A stretch of 64,000 nt of DNA from Streptomyces sp. NBC_00691 (GTDB taxonomy: Bacteria > Actinomycetota > Actinomycetes > Streptomycetales > Streptomycetaceae), in NCBI RefSeq assembly GCF_036226665.1, contig NZ_CP109007.1:62001-126000 (forward strand), written 5' to 3'. The notes beneath the pieces are model-generated. The model had not been told where the DNA came from. It worked only from the letters and a program-made list of their open reading frames with translations, and ran no database searches. Shown piece after piece: positions 62,278 through 64,000 of the stretch (the first letter of the stretch is position 1; each line of letters opens with the position of its first letter). Position numbers and translations under genes: made by a program.

Positions 62278-62410
62278 ACCGAACGAGATGGCGCCGTTCC
62301 ACATGGCTCGGGGCATCGGGTCGCGCTCCTCGGGGCCAGCCCCTTGAGTCCGACCTCAGGCCACGCAGACTGCCACCGTGATCGCATGCCCCGGCAGGCT
62401 GGACGCGGCA

Positions 62411-62437
62411 GGGTCCCACCTGCCCAAGGTGGGACCC
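62411..62437. terminator. Strong isolated hairpin
   Basis: GGGTCCCACCT and AGGTGGGACCC pair perfectly over 11 bp with a 5-base loop, in a stretch without genes. Confidence 0.55.
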
Positions 62438-62517
62438 GCGCTCTCCGTGGCGCGGGCTTCGACATGGACCTAGGGATCCCGGCGATTCCAATCTCAACCG
62501 CTCATCCGCCAAGCGAA

Positions 62518-62680
62518 GCGCTCAGTCACGTTCGGGGGCGCACGAGCTGGTGGGGGTGGCCCGCCGCAGGTCGAACTCGAGGTGCTCGATGTCCGTGAAG
62601 CGGACCTCTTCCATGGAGCCGGCGCGGCGGCCGCCGTCCTGGAAGTACGCCTTGAGTCCGCAGCAGGCGGCAGGCCGTGT
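62518..62680 (-). pseudogene. Unrecognised protein C-terminal scrap
   Basis: Minus-strand frame without a start reads ACCGLKAYFQDGGRRAGSME and EVRFTDIEHLEFDLRRA, then a stop. It resembles the scrap at 58856 (VVYTDVEHIAFEL) in its last residues, so both may be relics of one uncharacterised family. Confidence 0.4.
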
Positions 62681-62764
62681 CGATGGCCGTGGAGGCGGGC
62701 CGTTCGACTGGTCGCGGGGGCATCAAAGCCTGTTCCGGACCACGGGGCCGGGATGTCGCACAAG

Positions 62765-62796
62765 GGGCGGCACCCTGCTGCGGAGGGGTGCCGCCC
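62765..62796 (-). terminator. Terminator downstream of the trypsin gene
   Basis: GGGCGGCACCC and GGGTGCCGCCC pair over 11 bp with a 10-base loop, 21 bases beyond the protease stop. Confidence 0.8.
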
Positions 62797-62817
62797 TAGG
62801 GTTGGCGCCGGTTCTGC

Positions 62818-63783
62818 TCAGGCGGCGCGACGGGTCTTGCGGCGGCGTACCGCGACGGTGATGCCACCACCGGCGACGATCAGCGCGGTGGCCGCACCAC
62901 CGATGGCCGCAGTGTTGTCGTTCGTACCGGTCTCGGCGAGGTCGGAGTCTTCGGCCGCAGTCGGCTGGGCGCTGTTGGTCTTCATGGTCTTGTGGATCCA
63001 GCCCGTGTAGGCGGGTGCGCTGGTGTAGAGGCCAGGGCCCTGCGAGCACGGCACCTTGGGGGCGCCGGGTCCCGAGGTGACGCCGATCAGCTCCCAGCGG
63101 CCGTCCCGGCCCTTTTGGACCTGCGGTCCGCCGGAGTCCCCGAAGCACGCCATGGCCTTGGGCACGGTGGTGGTGGTGCACAGCCGGGTCCGGTCGGCGT
63201 AGCCGGGCGCACACTCGGACTCGGCGCCCCTGCGGGTGTTCAGCTCCTGCAGCCGGATGGGGAAGTCGAACTCGGTGTCCACGGTGGTGCCGAAGCCCAG
63301 GAGTCGGGTCGGCGTGCCGGGCTGGCCGACCTTCTCTGCGATCTTGATGGGTTGCTGGGTGACCGGTCGGTCCAGGCGTATCAGCGCGATGTCGTTCTCG
63401 TTGGCGGCCTTGCCGTCGCCGCTCACGAAGCTGGGGTGAACGAAGGTCTGGTCAATCCTTCGGACGGTGCCGCCGGACTTGCGGTGGTCGCTGCCGACCC
63501 GCACGATGCCGTCCAGCTCGAGGCCGTCGCCCTTCACACAGTGCGCCGCCGTCAGGACCCACTGCTGATCGATCAGCGACGCCCCGCAGTTCCCGTCGAG
63601 AAGGCCGTGCTTCGGGGCGGACTCCGGGATGGTCGCCATGAAGGGGTAATTCTCGGTGGAGTCGGACCCGTTGACAATGGCTCCGGCGCTGCCAGCCATG
63701 ACGGTGGCGCAGGCCGCGGCGGCGAGAACGCCGACGGCTGTGGTCTGGGCGGTACGGCGGCGCAGCGGCGTGAAGCTGAACAC
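62818..63783 (-). CDS. Trypsin-like serine protease with LAETG sortase signal
   Basis: 321 residues. GTG 63783 (AAGGA upstream) starts a signal peptide; the mature chain would begin [13 protein letters not shown]. The S1 triad is His in VLTAAHCV, Asp in [11 protein letters not shown] and Ser in [11 protein letters not shown]. After the protease domain, [12 protein letters not shown] is followed by one membrane helix and a basic tail ([10 protein letters not shown]), the form used by class E sortases (LAxTG) to anchor proteins to the wall. It is thus predicted to be a wall-attached protease. No sortase gene is in the window. Confidence 0.9.
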   Translation of the reverse strand: MFSFTPLRRRTAQTTAVGVLAAAACATVMAGSAGAIVNGSDSTENYPFMATIPESAPKHGLLDGNCGASLIDQQWVLTAAHCVKGDGLELDGIVRVGSDHRKSGGTVRRIDQTFVHPSFVSGDGKAANENDIALIRLDRPVTQQPIKIAEKVGQPGTPTRLLGFGTTVDTEFDFPIRLQELNTRRGAESECAPGYADRTRLCTTTTVPKAMACFGDSGGPQVQKGRDGRWELIGVTSGPGAPKVPCSQGPGLYTSAPAYTGWIHKTMKTNSAQPTAAEDSDLAETGTNDNTAAIGGAATALIVAGGGITVAVRRRKTRRAA

Positions 63784-64000
63784 AGTTGGTTCCTTGATGC
63801 TCGGTGGATCCTTTACGCATGCAGCCTCGTCGTTCGCGGCGTGCTGGACCATCCGGGTACCGGGCCGGTCGATGCTGTGGTTAGCCCCTGTCCTGAGCTG
63901 GGGAAAGTGCGCGCGAACAGAATCACCACCGGTGGCCTCGAACCGGTGCTTCGCCGTTACCAGTCCGCGGGGTGCCTGTCCGGTAGGTCGGGTGCTTGGA

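Overview
The base composition (very high GC, GC-rich third codon positions, many GTG starts) and the gene families (PucR regulator, DUF3040, Act-Hol-X, DUF3618, DUF4235, DUF6000, CspA-type cold shock proteins, IS701 and IS5 elements, a bacterial class I terpene synthase) point to a Streptomyces or close relative. The density of broken genes and insertion-sequence debris suggests a chromosome arm or a large linear plasmid rather than the core. There is no rRNA and one tRNA, an initiator tRNA-Met at 17372-17448.

Layout. 1-3.9 kb: a flotillin gene cut by the window edge, a shortened YqiJ-like membrane gene, a PucR-type regulator, a DUF3040 protein and a ku relic. 3.9-9.1 kb: a large frameshifted tyrosine recombinase, divergent from a three- or four-gene operon ending in the N-terminal half of an SMC/RecF-like ATPase. 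This operon looks like a condensin/Wadjet-type module that has been cut. 9.1-13 kb: debris, a hypothetical gene and a frameshifted secreted nuclease/phosphatase with FG-GAP repeats. 13-30 kb: a stress island. It holds two flavodoxin-type reductases, two cysteine hydrolases, hemerythrin, HU, SRPBCC and DUF1254 proteins, two SDRs, a PHP protein, the Act-Hol-X/DUF3618/DUF4235 operon, BrkB and CorA. 30-44 kb: a more decayed stretch with broken DUF1622, GNAT, CDGSH, iron-redox enzyme, catalase, DUF6000, second CorA and second hemerythrin genes. Intact genes in it include a HemK2-type methyltransferase, an Orn/Lys/Arg decarboxylase, a PQQ-propeller lipoprotein, a VOC protein and GlsB. 44-51 kb: a PAS-PP2C phosphatase, a long SMI1/KNR4 protein and a nest of insertion sequences. 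In the nest an IS701 element with 124-bp terminal repeats sits at the end of an IS5-family element that appears to carry a passenger gene. 51-64 kb: a cold shock gene, a deleted MerR gene, an RsbW-like ATPase, a terpene synthase, transposase fragments, a nitrilase-family hydrolase, a ku pseudogene, a YwqG-like protein, a monooxygenase and a LAETG-anchored trypsin.

How it fits together. Many genes belong to families seen in actinobacterial SigB-type stress regulons. Three of them share the arrangement GNNT-N15/16-GGGTAG-N9-ATG, which would give nearly leaderless transcripts from SigB-like promoters. A PP2C phosphatase and an RsbW-like ATPase, the two enzyme classes of partner-switching control, are also present. 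Several stress families occur as one intact and one decayed copy (CorA, hemerythrin, CspA, and the heme-oxygenase-like iron-redox enzyme with both copies decayed).

Limits. All calls come from reading translations and motifs; no database search was run. Where several indels fall in homopolymers, sequencing error cannot be excluded.
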